A DNA stretch of 64,000 nt from an uncultured Pelagibacteraceae bacterium. GTDB taxonomy: Bacteria; Pseudomonadota; Alphaproteobacteria; Pelagibacterales; AG-422-B15. This document shows, piece after piece, positions 20,733-31,816 of this stretch (its first letter is position 1; the number at the start of each line of letters is the position of its first letter). A model generated the notes under the pieces. The model saw nothing but the letters and a program-made list of their open reading frames with translations, was not told the DNA's origin and did not search any database. The stretch spans positions 1 to 64,000 of the forward strand of contig CACMLX010000001.1 in the NCBI GenBank assembly GCA_902614655.1. Direction: 5' to 3'. The position numbers were made by a program, and so were the translations under genes.

Positions 20733-22325
20733 GTGAAAGAAAAATTATACATATTTGATACGACTCTTAGAGACGGAGCTCAAACTTACGGTGTTGATTT
20801 TAATGTTGATGAAAAAAAACTTCTCGCAAAAAAATTAGATGAGCTTGGTGTTGACTATATTGAGGGTGGATGGCCAGGTGCAAACTCAACTGATACTAAG
20901 TTTTTTAATGAAGATTTAAAATTTAAAAACTCAATGTTTACTGCGTTTGGCATGACTAAAAAATCTGGTCGCAGCGCAGAAAATGATCCTGGTTTGGCTG
21001 CAATGATAAATATTAATGCGCCTTCAGCGTGTGTAGTTGGAAAATCATGGGATTTCCATGTTGATCTTGCACTGGGAATTACTAATGAGGAAAATTTAGA
21101 AAATATTGGAGAGTCAGTAAAATTTTTAGCAAAAACGAAAAAAGAAGTGCATTTCGATGCTGAACATTTTTTTGATGGTTACAAATCTAATCCAAATTAT
21201 GCAATTGAATGTCTTAAAGCTGCAAAGTCAAATGGGGCACGTTGGCTTGTTCTTTGTGACACGAATGGTGGAACCCTTCCGCATGAAGTTGAAAATATCG
21301 TATCAAAAGTTTCTAAAGAAATTTCAGGAGATCATCTTGGAATTCATGCACATAATGACACAGGTAATGCAGTCGCCAATACTCTTGCTGCTGTAAGAGC
21401 AGGTGCAAGACAGGTTCAGGGTACGATAAATGGTTTAGGTGAAAGATGTGGAAATGCTAATCTAATTTCACTATTGCCAACATTTGCTTTTAAAAATGAA
21501 TTTGAAAACAAATTTGACTTATCTATTAATAGAGAACGACTTAATCTTTTAACCGAGCTTTCAAGGCTTCTTGATGAAATCCTAAACAGAATCCCAAATC
21601 GTACAGCGCCTTATGTTGGCTCTTCTGCTTTTGCGCATAAGGGTGGATTACATGTTTCTGCGGTTAACAAAGATCCAAAGACTTACGAACACATCAATCC
21701 TGAACTTGTAGGCAATCTAAGGCAAATTATCATTTCTGAACAATCAGGAAAATCTAATATTTTATCAAAATTAAAATCAGCAGGAATAGAAGTCGATGAA
21801 GACGATAAGACAATTCAAAAAATCTTAGATAGAGTAAAAGAAAGAGAATTTAATGGTTATTCTTACGATGGCGCTGATGCTTCTTTTGAAATTCTTGTTA
21901 ATAAAGTACTTAGCAAAATGCCAGAATATTTTGAAGTAATCAGTTTTAATGTGAATGTACAGAATTCAGGTGGAGAGGGGCAGACCATGTCAGAAGCTTC
22001 TGTGAAATTAAAAATTGATAATAATGAAATTATTGGTACCGGTAAAGGAGTTGGTCCAGTCAATGCATTGGATAATGCTCTTCGAAATAATTTTAAGTCA
22101 AGCCGTTATGCTGAGTACATAAACGATTTATCATTAATTGATTATAAGGTTCGAATTCTCAATACGGGTACCGATGCAATAACTCGAGTTTCAATTGAAA
22201 GTTCTGATGCAAATAAGAAAAGTTGGTACACGATCGGCGTTTCAGAAAATATTATTGAAGCATCTTTTAGAGCGCTTATTGATAGTGTTGAATTTAAATT
22301 AATGAAAGAAAAAGTAAAAGTTTAA
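20733..22325 (+). CDS. cimA: (R)-citramalate synthase
   Basis: IFDTTLRDGAQTYGVDF, GIHAHNDTGNAVANTLAAVRAGARQVQGTINGLGERCGNANL; GTG start; LeuA-type C-terminal domain. Confidence 0.92.
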   Translation: MKEKLYIFDTTLRDGAQTYGVDFNVDEKKLLAKKLDELGVDYIEGGWPGANSTDTKFFNEDLKFKNSMFTAFGMTKKSGRSAENDPGLAAMININAPSACVVGKSWDFHVDLALGITNEENLENIGESVKFLAKTKKEVHFDAEHFFDGYKSNPNYAIECLKAAKSNGARWLVLCDTNGGTLPHEVENIVSKVSKEISGDHLGIHAHNDTGNAVANTLAAVRAGARQVQGTINGLGERCGNANLISLLPTFAFKNEFENKFDLSINRERLNLLTELSRLLDEILNRIPNRTAPYVGSSAFAHKGGLHVSAVNKDPKTYEHINPELVGNLRQIIISEQSGKSNILSKLKSAGIEVDEDDKTIQKILDRVKEREFNGYSYDGADASFEILVNKVLSKMPEYFEVISFNVNVQNSGGEGQTMSEASVKLKIDNNEIIGTGKGVGPVNALDNALRNNFKSSRYAEYINDLSLIDYKVRILNTGTDAITRVSIESSDANKKSWYTIGVSENIIEASFRALIDSVEFKLMKEKVKV

Positions 22326-22331
22326 ATTCAA

Positions 22332-23069
22332 ATGAATTTTGATAAAATTTCAATTATTCTTGTTGATACACAATTACCTGAAAACGTCGGTCTTGTTGCT
22401 CGCTCTATGTACAATTTTGGTTTCAATAATTTAAAACTAGTATCACCTGAACTAGAATGGCCATCAGAAAAAGCACTTGCTGTAGCTGTAGACGCTAAGA
22501 GCATAGTTGAAAACATCAAAGTATATAGCTCCCTTCGAGAGGCGTTGAGTGATACCAATTATTCAATTGGCTACACAGCACGTCTAAGAGATATGAGCAA
22601 ACAATTTAGCGACAATTCTAAAATTATCGGTGAAATAAAAGAACAGAAAATTAATGATAGTATCGGTGTTGTTTTTGGCGGCGAAGCTTCTGGACTTACA
22701 AATGATCATTTGTCACTTATAACAAAATGTGTGACTATTGATACGCATAAAAATTTTTCATCTCTTAATTTATCTCATGCAGTCAATGTATTTTGTTATT
22801 CATTATTTTCTAAAGTATTTAAAACGGATCAGTTAGTTGATAAGAATTCTGAGCCTCATGGAAGTCAGAATGATCTGATGTATTTTTTTGATCATTTAGA
22901 AGAAGAGCTTGAATCTAGAGGTTTTTTTCAACCTGAAGAAAAAATGCCAAAAATGAAGCAAAACCTAAGAAATATCTTTCATCGTGCTGATCTCAGTGAA
23001 CGTGAGATAGCAACACTTAGAGGGGTTGTAACAGTGCTTACAGAATATAGAAAAACTGAGGAAATTTAG
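22332..23069 (+). CDS. trmJ: RNA methyltransferase, TrmJ/SpoU (TrmH) family
   Basis: [62 protein letters not shown]. Confidence 0.85.
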   Translation: MNFDKISIILVDTQLPENVGLVARSMYNFGFNNLKLVSPELEWPSEKALAVAVDAKSIVENIKVYSSLREALSDTNYSIGYTARLRDMSKQFSDNSKIIGEIKEQKINDSIGVVFGGEASGLTNDHLSLITKCVTIDTHKNFSSLNLSHAVNVFCYSLFSKVFKTDQLVDKNSEPHGSQNDLMYFFDHLEEELESRGFFQPEEKMPKMKQNLRNIFHRADLSEREIATLRGVVTVLTEYRKTEEI

Positions 23070-23078
23070 CTTTCAGGT

Positions 23079-23106
23079 TTGACATTGGCGAGGAAACCAG
23101 TATAAA
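23079..23106 (+). promoter_or_regulatory. putative sigma70 promoter of rpsD
   Basis: TTGACA (23079-23084), 16-nt spacer, TATAAA (23101-23106), upstream of ATG 23123. Confidence 0.55.
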
Positions 23107-23122
23107 CCACGGATCATCAAAT

Positions 23123-23740
23123 ATGACAAAAAGAGTTGCACAAAAACATAAAATAGATAGACGTCTGAGTGTTAACCTATGGGGCAGACCAAAAAGCCCA
23201 TTCAACCTAAGAAAATACAGACCCGGTCAGCATGGACAAAAGCATACGGGTAAATTGTCTGATTATGGTGTTCAGTTAAATGCTAAACAAAAGCTGAAAG
23301 GTTATTATGGAAACCTCAACGAAAGACAATTCCGTAATTGTTATAAAGAAGCTATTAGACAAAAAGGTGACTCAGGTGAAAACCTAATTGCTATTTTAGA
23401 ACGCAGACTTGATACTATTGTTTATCGATCAAAGTTTGTGCCAACTGTTTTTGCAGCTAGACAATTTATTAATCATGGACATGTCAAAGTTAATGGAAAA
23501 AGAGTTAATATTGCAAGCTGTCTTCTTAAAGAAGGTGATGTTGTTGAAGTCAAAGATAAATCTAAAGAGATGGCATTAGTAGTTGAATCAATGAAAAGTC
23601 AGGAAAGAGATATTCCAGGATACATCACAGTTGATGAAAAAAAATGTTCTTCAACTTTTGTAAGGACACCTCAGTTTGCTGAGGTTCCATATGCAACTCA
23701 AATGGATCCGAAACTAGTAATCGAGTATTACTCTCGATAA
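23123..23740 (+). CDS. rpsD: 30S ribosomal protein S4
   Basis: [28 protein letters not shown]4 domain [36 protein letters not shown]. Confidence 0.97.
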   Translation: MTKRVAQKHKIDRRLSVNLWGRPKSPFNLRKYRPGQHGQKHTGKLSDYGVQLNAKQKLKGYYGNLNERQFRNCYKEAIRQKGDSGENLIAILERRLDTIVYRSKFVPTVFAARQFINHGHVKVNGKRVNIASCLLKEGDVVEVKDKSKEMALVVESMKSQERDIPGYITVDEKKCSSTFVRTPQFAEVPYATQMDPKLVIEYYSR

Positions 23741-23747
23741 AATTAAA

Positions 23748-24854
23748 ATGAGTGCATCGCACTGGTTTTCCAAATCTTATACTGAAGCTAAGAAAAGATT
23801 TCATGAATCTGTTAATCAACTAGAGTCACTGGGTCATCTAGTTCAACGAGACAGCTTATCATTAGATTTAGTAGGTCCTGATGGAGAGGATCTCACAATA
23901 GATATTGCAATTCTTGGATCTTTAACAAGTAATAAATTATTGTTATATACCTCTGGTATACACGGCGTTGAAGGTTTTGCCGGTTCAGCTATACAACTTT
24001 CAGTCATTGATATGTTGAAAAATCAAAAGCTAATTGAGGATTATTGCATAATCTTCGTACATATCATTAATCCTTTTGGTATGGCTTGGCACCGAAGAGT
24101 TAATGAAAACAATGTCGATATGAATAGAAATTTTATTAACACGCATAGCGGTGAGCCCGATGGCTACAAAAAAATAGATAAATTTTTGAATCCAAACACA
24201 ATACCAAAAAAATTTGAATTATCCTTTTATATAGATGGAATAAAATTAATTTTGAAATATGGTTTCACTAATTTCAAGCAATGGTTTGCTCAAGGTCAGT
24301 ACACAAGGCCATCCAGCCTGCAGTATGGAGGTGATAAACTCCAAAAAGGTCCTAAATTATTAATTGATTGGTTGAGAAATAACTTAAAAGAAACTCAAAT
24401 GATATTTGGTATCGATTTGCACACTGGGCTTGGTAAATCTGGTTACGATACTATTTTAATTTCAGACCAAATTGGTGAAGCTGATTATGAATTGCTGCAA
24501 AATTTATATGGAAGTCATATAGCACCGTTGGATCCAAATAAGGGGGTTGGCTATCATGTAACAGGCGACATTCACTCTGGAATTTCAGCTGAATTTCCAT
24601 CTATTAAGTGGCTTACAATTACACAAGAATTTGGAACTTATGGACCTGTAACAGTTTTTAAAAATTTAAGAGCTGAAAATAGATGGACACAAAATAATAA
24701 ACTCAATGATCCGCTGGATATTATGAAACATTGGAGTAGAAATAATTTATTACGTACGTTTAATCCAGACAGTAGGAAATGGCATGAAAGTTTAATTGTG
24801 CGAGGAAAGATTGTATTTAATAGAGCAGTCGAATATCTTATTTCAATAGACTAA
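23748..24854 (+). CDS. DUF2817-type M14-like metallopeptidase
   Basis: LLLYTSGIHGVEGFAGSAIQL, HIINPFGMAWHRRVNENNVDMNRNF, GIDLHTGLG. Confidence 0.8.
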   Translation: MSASHWFSKSYTEAKKRFHESVNQLESLGHLVQRDSLSLDLVGPDGEDLTIDIAILGSLTSNKLLLYTSGIHGVEGFAGSAIQLSVIDMLKNQKLIEDYCIIFVHIINPFGMAWHRRVNENNVDMNRNFINTHSGEPDGYKKIDKFLNPNTIPKKFELSFYIDGIKLILKYGFTNFKQWFAQGQYTRPSSLQYGGDKLQKGPKLLIDWLRNNLKETQMIFGIDLHTGLGKSGYDTILISDQIGEADYELLQNLYGSHIAPLDPNKGVGYHVTGDIHSGISAEFPSIKWLTITQEFGTYGPVTVFKNLRAENRWTQNNKLNDPLDIMKHWSRNNLLRTFNPDSRKWHESLIVRGKIVFNRAVEYLISID

Positions 24855-25180
24855 TCGTGCGTAATACCTTTTGTATCAAAAACTGATGCTAATTCTCCAC
24901 TTTTATGCATGTCTAAAATAATATCGCATCCTCCTATAAACTCGCCCTTAATATAAAGTTGTGGAATTGTAGGCCAGTTAGTGAAATCTTTAATACCTTG
25001 TCTTAGTTCGTCACTTTCCAAAATATTTACATCTTTATAATTTACGTTCATAAAAGAAAGAGTATTTACAACAGCATTCGAAAAGCCGCATTGAGGCTGG
25101 TCCTTTGTTCCTTTCATGAAGAGAACTACATCGTTTTGATCAACAATGTTTTTTATTTCATCATGCACATTATTAGTCAT
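24851..25180 (-). CDS. grxD: monothiol glutaredoxin, Grx4 family
   Basis: VVLFMKGTKDQPQCGFSNAVV (CGFS motif), NWPTIPQLYIKGEFIGGCDI. Confidence 0.95.
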   Translation of the reverse strand: MTNNVHDEIKNIVDQNDVVLFMKGTKDQPQCGFSNAVVNTLSFMNVNYKDVNILESDELRQGIKDFTNWPTIPQLYIKGEFIGGCDIILDMHKSGELASVFDTKGITHD

Positions 25181-25237
25181 GAATGAAGAATTAACTGCTT
25201 TTTATAATTATTCAATAATAATTTTGAGCCCTTTTGG

Positions 25238-27436
25238 TCAAAATTCATTGAACCATTTTGTATGGTGGTCAATTAAGCTTGATAATTCAACCTCTCCAAT
25301 TGAATTGATTGAGATAGATGTTCCTCCAATTTCTCCAATTCTTTCTATTTTGACAGCACTCTTGCCTGCATCAACTTCTAGTTGTTCAAGCTTATTTTGT
25401 GAGACCTCAACTAGGTACCTAGCTTGATCCTCTCCATAAAAGTAACCGTGAAGAAAGTCTTTTGTTATATCAATTTTTATGCCTTTCTCACCTGAGACGC
25501 ACATTTCAGCAATTGCAATAAGAACACCACCTTCACCAACATCATGAACAGATTTTAGTAATTTCTTAGCGACGCAATCTAGAATGAATTTTCCATTTTT
25601 TAATTCATCATCCAAATTAATTGACGGGGTACCGCCGTCTTCTCTATTTTGTATGATTGAGAGATAATGACTATTGCCTAAATGATTGTTACTTTCCCCA
25701 ATGAGGCATAAAACATTACCCTCATTTTTAAGATCTATTGTCATTGTATTAGATAAATCTCTAATTAGTCCAACTCCACCAATAGCGGGAGTAGGATAAA
25801 TCCCTTCACCGTTAGTTTCATTATAGAGTGATACATTTCCTGAAATGACAGGATAATTAAGCTTACTGCAAGCATCCCCCATGCCACGAATGCATTCTAC
25901 AAATTGTCCCATGATTTCTGGCTTTTCAGGATTTCCAAAATTCATACAATCTGTAATTGCAATTGGTTCAGCTCCGGATGCAACAATATTACGCCAAGTT
26001 TCAACAACCGCATGCTTTCCTCCTTCATAGGGATTATGTCTGCAGTATGTGGGTGAACAGTCTGTACTGATCGCTATTCCTTTGTTGGTTCCATGCACTC
26101 TGACAACTGCTGCATCAGAACCAGGTCGTACAACTGTATCTGCCATAACCATGTGATCGTATTGTTCCCATATCCATTTTCTGCTGCATAAATTTGGATG
26201 GCTTATCATTTTTAATAAATCGCTTAAGATATCTTTATCTTCAAAATCCTTACTTTCGAAACTGATTAGGGGAGAAGGGTCATTGATAATATAATCTCGC
26301 TGATACTCTGGCGCATCCTCTACCAAAATATTAATTGGTATACTTGCCTGCTCTTCACCATCCATATGCAATATTAATTTTTTTGTATCTGTAACTTCAC
26401 CAATTACTTCAAATTCAAGATCCCATTTTTTAAAAATGCATCGAGCAAGTTCCTCTTTTTTGGGCTGAATAACCATTAGCATTCTTTCCTGACTTTCTGA
26501 AAGCATCAGCTCGTAGGCAGTCATGTTAGCCGCTCGCATAGGAACCTTAGATAAATTTATATCAATTCCTACATTTCCTTTGGATGCCATCTCAATTGAT
26601 GATGAAGTTAAACCTGCAGCTCCCATATCTTGAATTGCTATAATTGCATCCTCTTTCATGAGTTCCAGACAAGCCTCAAGTAATAGTTTTTCAGTAAAAG
26701 GATCGCCTACTTGAACAGTGGGTTTTTTTTCTTCAGAGTCATCAGCAAATTCAGCTGATGCCATTGTTGCACCATGAATACCATCTCTACCTGTTTTTGA
26801 ACCAACATACACTACTGAATTTCCTATTCCTGCAGCCGCGGAATAGAAAATTTTATCTTTTTTTGCGATACCAACTGTCATAGCATTAACCAATATATTG
26901 CCGTTGTACGATGGATGAAAATTTACTTCACCTCCAACAGTTGGAATTCCAATACAATTTCCGTAACCACCAATACCACCAACAACACCTGAGACTAAAT
27001 GCTTTGTTTTTGGATGATTGGGATCTCCAAATCTAAGCGCATTCATATTTGCTACAGGTCTTGCGCCCATAGTAAATACATCTCTTAAAATACCCCCTAC
27101 ACCAGTTGCAGCTCCTTGGTAAGGCTCTAAAAATGAAGGATGATTATGACTTTCCATTTTGAAAACCGCAACATCTCCATCATCGATATCAATAACACCT
27201 GCGTTTTCACCTGGCCCTTGAATGACTCTTTCCCCTGATATTGGTAATTTTTTTAGCCAATATTTAGACGATTTATAGGAGCAATGCTCATTCCACATTG
27301 CACTAAATATTCCAAGTTCAGTAAGATTGGGTTCACGCCCAAGACCCTCAACAATTTTTTCAAACTCATCAAGCTTAAGACCGTGACTTTCTACAAGTGA
27401 TTTTTCTGTATCAAAATGCCAATTGGATGAAGTCAT
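25238..27436 (-). CDS. purL: phosphoribosylformylglycinamidine synthase subunit PurL
   Basis: [52 protein letters not shown]. Confidence 0.97.
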   Translation of the reverse strand: MTSSNWHFDTEKSLVESHGLKLDEFEKIVEGLGREPNLTELGIFSAMWNEHCSYKSSKYWLKKLPISGERVIQGPGENAGVIDIDDGDVAVFKMESHNHPSFLEPYQGAATGVGGILRDVFTMGARPVANMNALRFGDPNHPKTKHLVSGVVGGIGGYGNCIGIPTVGGEVNFHPSYNGNILVNAMTVGIAKKDKIFYSAAAGIGNSVVYVGSKTGRDGIHGATMASAEFADDSEEKKPTVQVGDPFTEKLLLEACLELMKEDAIIAIQDMGAAGLTSSSIEMASKGNVGIDINLSKVPMRAANMTAYELMLSESQERMLMVIQPKKEELARCIFKKWDLEFEVIGEVTDTKKLILHMDGEEQASIPINILVEDAPEYQRDYIINDPSPLISFESKDFEDKDILSDLLKMISHPNLCSRKWIWEQYDHMVMADTVVRPGSDAAVVRVHGTNKGIAISTDCSPTYCRHNPYEGGKHAVVETWRNIVASGAEPIAITDCMNFGNPEKPEIMGQFVECIRGMGDACSKLNYPVISGNVSLYNETNGEGIYPTPAIGGVGLIRDLSNTMTIDLKNEGNVLCLIGESNNHLGNSHYLSIIQNREDGGTPSINLDDELKNGKFILDCVAKKLLKSVHDVGEGGVLIAIAEMCVSGEKGIKIDITKDFLHGYFYGEDQARYLVEVSQNKLEQLEVDAGKSAVKIERIGEIGGTSISINSIGEVELSSLIDHHTKWFNEF

Positions 27437-28107
27437 TAACTTAAGAGACTTTCAAAAATATTTCTTCCATCATCACACCCATGAATGCTTTCAGCTGCTC
27501 TTTCGGGGTGGGGCATCATACCTAGTACATTTTTGCTTTTGTTGAACACTCCAGCAATATTATTTATTGAACCATTTGGATTTGAATGGGCATTGATATC
27601 TCCGTTTTCGTCACAGTATTGGAAGGCAATTTGATCGTTGTCTTCTATTTCTTTTATTTGATTACTGTTAGCAAAGTAATTTCCCTCGTTGTGAGCTATT
27701 GGCATTTTCGAAATTGTGGATTTATTAGTAAATATGGTTTTTGTATTTGTTGGTTTAATTATTATGTCGCGACATATAAAACTTAAACTACTATTTCTTA
27801 TTAGCGCTCCTTGAAGAAGACCACTTTCAATTAAAATTTGAAATCCATTACAAATTCCCATTACTGGCACACCTTTATTTGCATTTTCAATCACACTTTT
27901 CATGATAGGTGATGTTGATGCCATCGCGCCACATCGTAAATAATCACCATAAGAAAATCCACCTGGAACAACAATCAAATCTGATTGATTTATTGCCGAG
28001 TCTTTATGCCAAACCATTTCAGGCGAAGAGCCAATAATATTTTGAATTGCAACAGCTACATCTCTGTCGCAGTTCGAACCTGGGAAAATTATTACATGTG
28101 TCTTCAT
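27436..28107 (-). CDS. purQ: phosphoribosylformylglycinamidine synthase subunit PurQ
   Basis: [51 protein letters not shown]. Confidence 0.97.
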   Translation of the reverse strand: MKTHVIIFPGSNCDRDVAVAIQNIIGSSPEMVWHKDSAINQSDLIVVPGGFSYGDYLRCGAMASTSPIMKSVIENANKGVPVMGICNGFQILIESGLLQGALIRNSSLSFICRDIIIKPTNTKTIFTNKSTISKMPIAHNEGNYFANSNQIKEIEDNDQIAFQYCDENGDINAHSNPNGSINNIAGVFNKSKNVLGMMPHPERAAESIHGCDDGRNIFESLLS

Positions 28108-28350
28108 TTAATTTTCAATTTCTACTGAGTAGTCTTCAATAACTAAGTTAGCTAATAGTTTCTCACACATATCTTTACACTGTTTTTCAGCTTCCTCTTT
28201 ACTGTTACTGTTGATTTCGAGTTCTATGAATTTTCCCTGTCTGACGTCATTAATGTTGTCGAATCCTAGTGATTTTAGGGAATTTGCAATAACTGAGCCT
28301 TGAGGATCAAGTACATCTTTTTTTAATGTGATATGAATTTTGGCTAGCAT
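28108..28350 (-). CDS. purS: phosphoribosylformylglycinamidine synthase subunit PurS
   Basis: 80 aa, KIHITLKKDVLDPQGSVIANSLKSLGF; between purQ and purC. Confidence 0.93.
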   Translation of the reverse strand: MLAKIHITLKKDVLDPQGSVIANSLKSLGFDNINDVRQGKFIELEINSNSKEEAEKQCKDMCEKLLANLVIEDYSVEIEN

Positions 28351-28356
28351 CAGACT

Positions 28357-29076
28357 TTAATGCACGATTCCTAATCTTGAGGCAACCTCCTCATATGCAC
28401 TTAATAAACTGCCGAGGTTTCTTCTGAAAACATCCTTATCAAGTTTCTTATTAGTTTTTTTATCCCATAATCGACAAGAATCAGGACTTATTTCATCAGC
28501 TAAAACAATTTTTTTGGGGTTTGATGAGAGTCTGCCGAATTCAATTTTAAAATCTACAAGAATGATATTCTTTTTGAGAAAAAGATTTCTTAGGTGCTTA
28601 TTAATTTGAAGAGACATTTTATCTATTTTTTTTAGCTCAGAGTTTGTTGCCCAGCCAAAAGTGATAAGGTGATCTCTTGAAATCATTGGATCATCCAAAC
28701 TGTCTTCTTTGTAATAATATTCTAGTAAAGGTTTTTTAAGTTTTAATCCTTCTTTAATCCCTAATTTTTTAGCAATTGAACCAGCAGTGATGTTTCTAAC
28801 AACAAATTCAATCGGAATAATTTCACATTTTTTTATAAGTTGCTCACGGTCATTAAGTTTTTCTTCAAAATGTGTTGGGATGCGTTTTGACTTGAGGTAC
28901 TGCATTATGTGTGCAGAAATATGATTGTTTAGTACGCCTTTGCCTTTAAAAATTTTATGTTTCTTTTTATTATAGGCTGTAGCATCGTCTTTGAAAATTT
29001 GAATGAGTGTATTTTTTCTAGGCCCTTTAATAATTTTTTTAGCCTTACCTTCATATAAAGTTTTAGATGATCTCAT
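28357..29076 (-). CDS. purC: phosphoribosylaminoimidazole-succinocarboxamide synthase
   Basis: LYEGKAKKII, FKDDATAYNKKK, EFVVRNITAGSIAKKLGI, LADEISPDSCRLWD. Confidence 0.96.
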   Translation of the reverse strand: MRSSKTLYEGKAKKIIKGPRKNTLIQIFKDDATAYNKKKHKIFKGKGVLNNHISAHIMQYLKSKRIPTHFEEKLNDREQLIKKCEIIPIEFVVRNITAGSIAKKLGIKEGLKLKKPLLEYYYKEDSLDDPMISRDHLITFGWATNSELKKIDKMSLQINKHLRNLFLKKNIILVDFKIEFGRLSSNPKKIVLADEISPDSCRLWDKKTNKKLDKDVFRRNLGSLLSAYEEVASRLGIVH

Positions 29077-29148
29077 TGCAGGTAATAAAAATATTTGTTA
29101 AGATATGAACCTAAATTAAATTAAATTTATTCAAAAGTACAAAAAATC

Positions 29149-29478
29149 ATGAAAAAACTTGATGAGAGAAAAAAAGGTTTCGAGGGTAAGTTTGCTCGTG
29201 ACCAGGAACTAGAGTTTAAAATATTAGCTCGTAGAAATAAGTATTTAGGTGTGTGGGCAGCTGAAAAATTAGGCATATCAGGCCCGGCTGTTGAAGAGTA
29301 TTTTGCAGAGGTTGTAAAATCAGATCTTGAAGAAGACGGGGATATGGATGTGTTCAGAAAGGTCAGAAAAGATTTTGATGATAAAGGTATTACGATTTCA
29401 GACGATGAACTGAGACAAAGTATGGATCAATTTTTACTTCAAGCAAAAGAAGAGATTATTGGAAAAGACAATATATAA
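29149..29478 (+). CDS. DUF1476 family protein / ATP synthase inhibitory zeta subunit-like
   Basis: LDERKKGFEGKFARDQELEFKILARRNKYLGVWAAEKLG...DVFRKVRKDFDDKGI pattern of the alphaproteobacterial zeta family. Confidence 0.85.
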   Translation: MKKLDERKKGFEGKFARDQELEFKILARRNKYLGVWAAEKLGISGPAVEEYFAEVVKSDLEEDGDMDVFRKVRKDFDDKGITISDDELRQSMDQFLLQAKEEIIGKDNI

Positions 29479-29487
29479 GGGTTTGTA

Positions 29488-29727
29488 ATGAAGTATCAAT
29501 TTGCCCAGAAAAAGAAAAAATCCGTAAAAAAGAAAGTAACCAAAAAAAAGAAGCAAGTTACTAAAAAAAGGATTGTAAAGAAATCAACGAAGAAAAAATC
29601 AACTAATAAAAAGAAAGCATCTTTAGTGGATATGATTGATGGTTCTAATTATGTCGTATTTTACTATGCAGGAGCTTATGCCCTTATTTTTGGTTTATTT
29701 GCAGTTGCAATTTACTATTCAAATTAA
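29488..29727 (+). CDS. Lys-rich small protein with C-terminal transmembrane helix
   Basis: 79 aa; N-terminal KKKKKSVKKKVTKKKKQVTKKRIVKKSTKKKSTNKKK then VVFYYAGAYALIFGLFAVAIYYSN. Confidence 0.6.
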   Translation: MKYQFAQKKKKSVKKKVTKKKKQVTKKRIVKKSTKKKSTNKKKASLVDMIDGSNYVVFYYAGAYALIFGLFAVAIYYSN

Positions 29728-29728
29728 A

Positions 29729-31021
29729 TTAATTAAAAACTTTTTTGAAAATATAGTCAGTTCTTCGAGCGGCGTGTTTCAAATCTAATATTTTTGATAT
29801 TTCTTTTTTGCTTAGGTATTTTTTTAATTCTTCATCTTTGTTGAGTATTACCTCAAAATCTGTATTCGTTTTCCAAACTTCCATGGCATTACGTTGAACA
29901 ATTTTGTACGCATCTTCTCGCGATAAACCTTTTTGTGTCATTGCGAGCATTAAACCCTCAGACATTGGCAATTTTTTTAATCTATCTAAATTATTTTTCA
30001 TATTTTTTGGATATACAACAAGATTTGATATCACATTATTCATTCGTGAGAGTGCAAAGTCGATTATAATATTTGCATCTGGTGCCATTATTCTCTCTAC
30101 ACTTGAATGAGATATATCTCTTTCATGCCAAAGAGTGATATTTTCTAAAGCAGGTACCGTGTAACCTCTTACGAGTCTTGCCAGTCCAGTTAAATTTTCA
30201 GTCAGAACCGGGTTTCTTTTATGAGGCATTGCTGATGACCCTTTTTGTCCTTTTGAAAAAAATTCTTCAACTTCTAGAACTTCAGTTCTTTGTAAATGTC
30301 TTATCTCGGTAGCTAAACGTTCAATTGAACTTGCAATTACCGCAAGAGTATTAAAATATACTGCGTGACGATCTCTTGGAATTACTTGAGTTGAAATCGT
30401 CTCCGCTTTCATGCCTAACCTTTTTGCGACGTGCTGTTCAACACGTGGATCAATATTTGCATAATTGCCAACTGCACCTGAAATCGCACATATATTTATT
30501 TCTTCGATTGCTTTTAAAAAACGCTTATGGTTCCTTTGGAATTCTGCATAAAAAGATGCCATTTTAACTCCAAAGGTTGTGGGTTCGGCATGAATCCCAT
30601 GACTTCTTCCAATGCAAGGTGTGTTTTTATGTTTTATTGCAATCTTTTTTAATGATTTTAGTAAATTTAATATTTCCTTCTTAATAATGACTGAGGACTG
30701 TTTTAGTTGAACATTAAAAGCCGTATCTAAAATATCTGAAGAAGTTAGACCTTGGTGAAGAAATCTTGCAGGTGGACCAGCGTATTCAGAAATTGTTGTT
30801 AAAAAAGCAATTACATCGTGTTTCACTTTTTTTTCAATTTGATCAATTCTCTTTTCATTAATCTTTGCTTTTGATCTAATTTTTTTACTTGTTCCCTTTG
30901 GAACAGTTCCCAATTTCTCCATGGCTTCGCAAGCAAAGAGCTCAATATCAAGCCATATTTTAAATTTAGAATTAGAGCTCCAAACGTCAGTCATCTCGGC
31001 TCTAGAATAACGAGGGATCAT
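29729..31021 (-). CDS. purB: adenylosuccinate lyase
   Basis: MIPRYSRAEMTDVWS, HQGLTSSDILDTA, KGQKGSSAMPHKRNPVLTENLTGLARL. Confidence 0.96.
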   Translation of the reverse strand: MIPRYSRAEMTDVWSSNSKFKIWLDIELFACEAMEKLGTVPKGTSKKIRSKAKINEKRIDQIEKKVKHDVIAFLTTISEYAGPPARFLHQGLTSSDILDTAFNVQLKQSSVIIKKEILNLLKSLKKIAIKHKNTPCIGRSHGIHAEPTTFGVKMASFYAEFQRNHKRFLKAIEEINICAISGAVGNYANIDPRVEQHVAKRLGMKAETISTQVIPRDRHAVYFNTLAVIASSIERLATEIRHLQRTEVLEVEEFFSKGQKGSSAMPHKRNPVLTENLTGLARLVRGYTVPALENITLWHERDISHSSVERIMAPDANIIIDFALSRMNNVISNLVVYPKNMKNNLDRLKKLPMSEGLMLAMTQKGLSREDAYKIVQRNAMEVWKTNTDFEVILNKDEELKKYLSKKEISKILDLKHAARRTDYIFKKVFN

Positions 31022-31045
31022 ATAAATATGTTTTTAATCTTTAAT

Positions 31046-31816
31046 TTACGGTTTATCAAGCCCAGCAGGCGATTTTGTAAAAATTTCTACACCATCGTTG
31101 GTAATGCCAATACTATGCTCAAATTGTGCCGACAAACTTTTATCTTTTGTAACAGCCGTCCAACCATCGCCTAACATTCTGATATCGTATTTTCCAAAAT
31201 TTATCATCGGCTCCACTGTAAAAAACATTCCTGTTTCAATTTTATCACCTTTACCTTTATCCCCGTAGTGAAGAATATTTGGAAACTCATGGAAAACTTT
31301 TCCTAGCCCATGACCACAAAAATCACGAACAACACTGTAGTTTTGTTTTTCTGCATATGTTTGAATGGCATTGCCAATATCACCTAATGTAGCATCAGGT
31401 TGAGCAGCATTGATGCCTTCATGCATTGCATGAAAAGTGCAATCAATTAATTTTTGTGCTTTGGCATTAATTTTTCCAACAGGAAACATGCGGCTTGTAT
31501 CGCCATGCCAGCCATCAACAATCACTGTTACATCAATATTAACAATATCTCCATTTTCTAAAATTCTTGATGACGGAATCCCATGACATATTACGTGATT
31601 AATTGAAGTACAAACTGACTTAGGATATCCCTTATAAAATAAAGGGGCAATAAGGCCTCCATGACGAACTATATAGTCAAATGCAATATTATCTAACTCT
31701 TCAGTGGAAACACCAGGCTTTACTTTTTCAACAAGAAGATCCAATGTAGTTGCTGCAAGATTACCTGCTTTTCGCATCCCTTCAAAATCATCAGAGCTAT
31801 GAATTGTGTTATTCAA
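31046..31816 (-). CDS. map: type I methionine aminopeptidase
   Basis: SINHVICHGIPS, DIVNIDVTVIVDGWHGDTSRMF, VRDFCGHGLGKVFHEFPNI. Confidence 0.96.
   Translation of the reverse strand: MNNTIHSSDDFEGMRKAGNLAATTLDLLVEKVKPGVSTEELDNIAFDYIVRHGGLIAPLFYKGYPKSVCTSINHVICHGIPSSRILENGDIVNIDVTVIVDGWHGDTSRMFPVGKINAKAQKLIDCTFHAMHEGINAAQPDATLGDIGNAIQTYAEKQNYSVVRDFCGHGLGKVFHEFPNILHYGDKGKGDKIETGMFFTVEPMINFGKYDIRMLGDGWTAVTKDKSLSAQFEHSIGITNDGVEIFTKSPAGLDKP

Noticed and set aside
29505-29617. Lys-codon (AAA/AAG) tract resembling a simple DNA repeat
   Set aside because: Explained by the Lys-rich coding sequence of ORF 29488-29727; no exact repeat unit.
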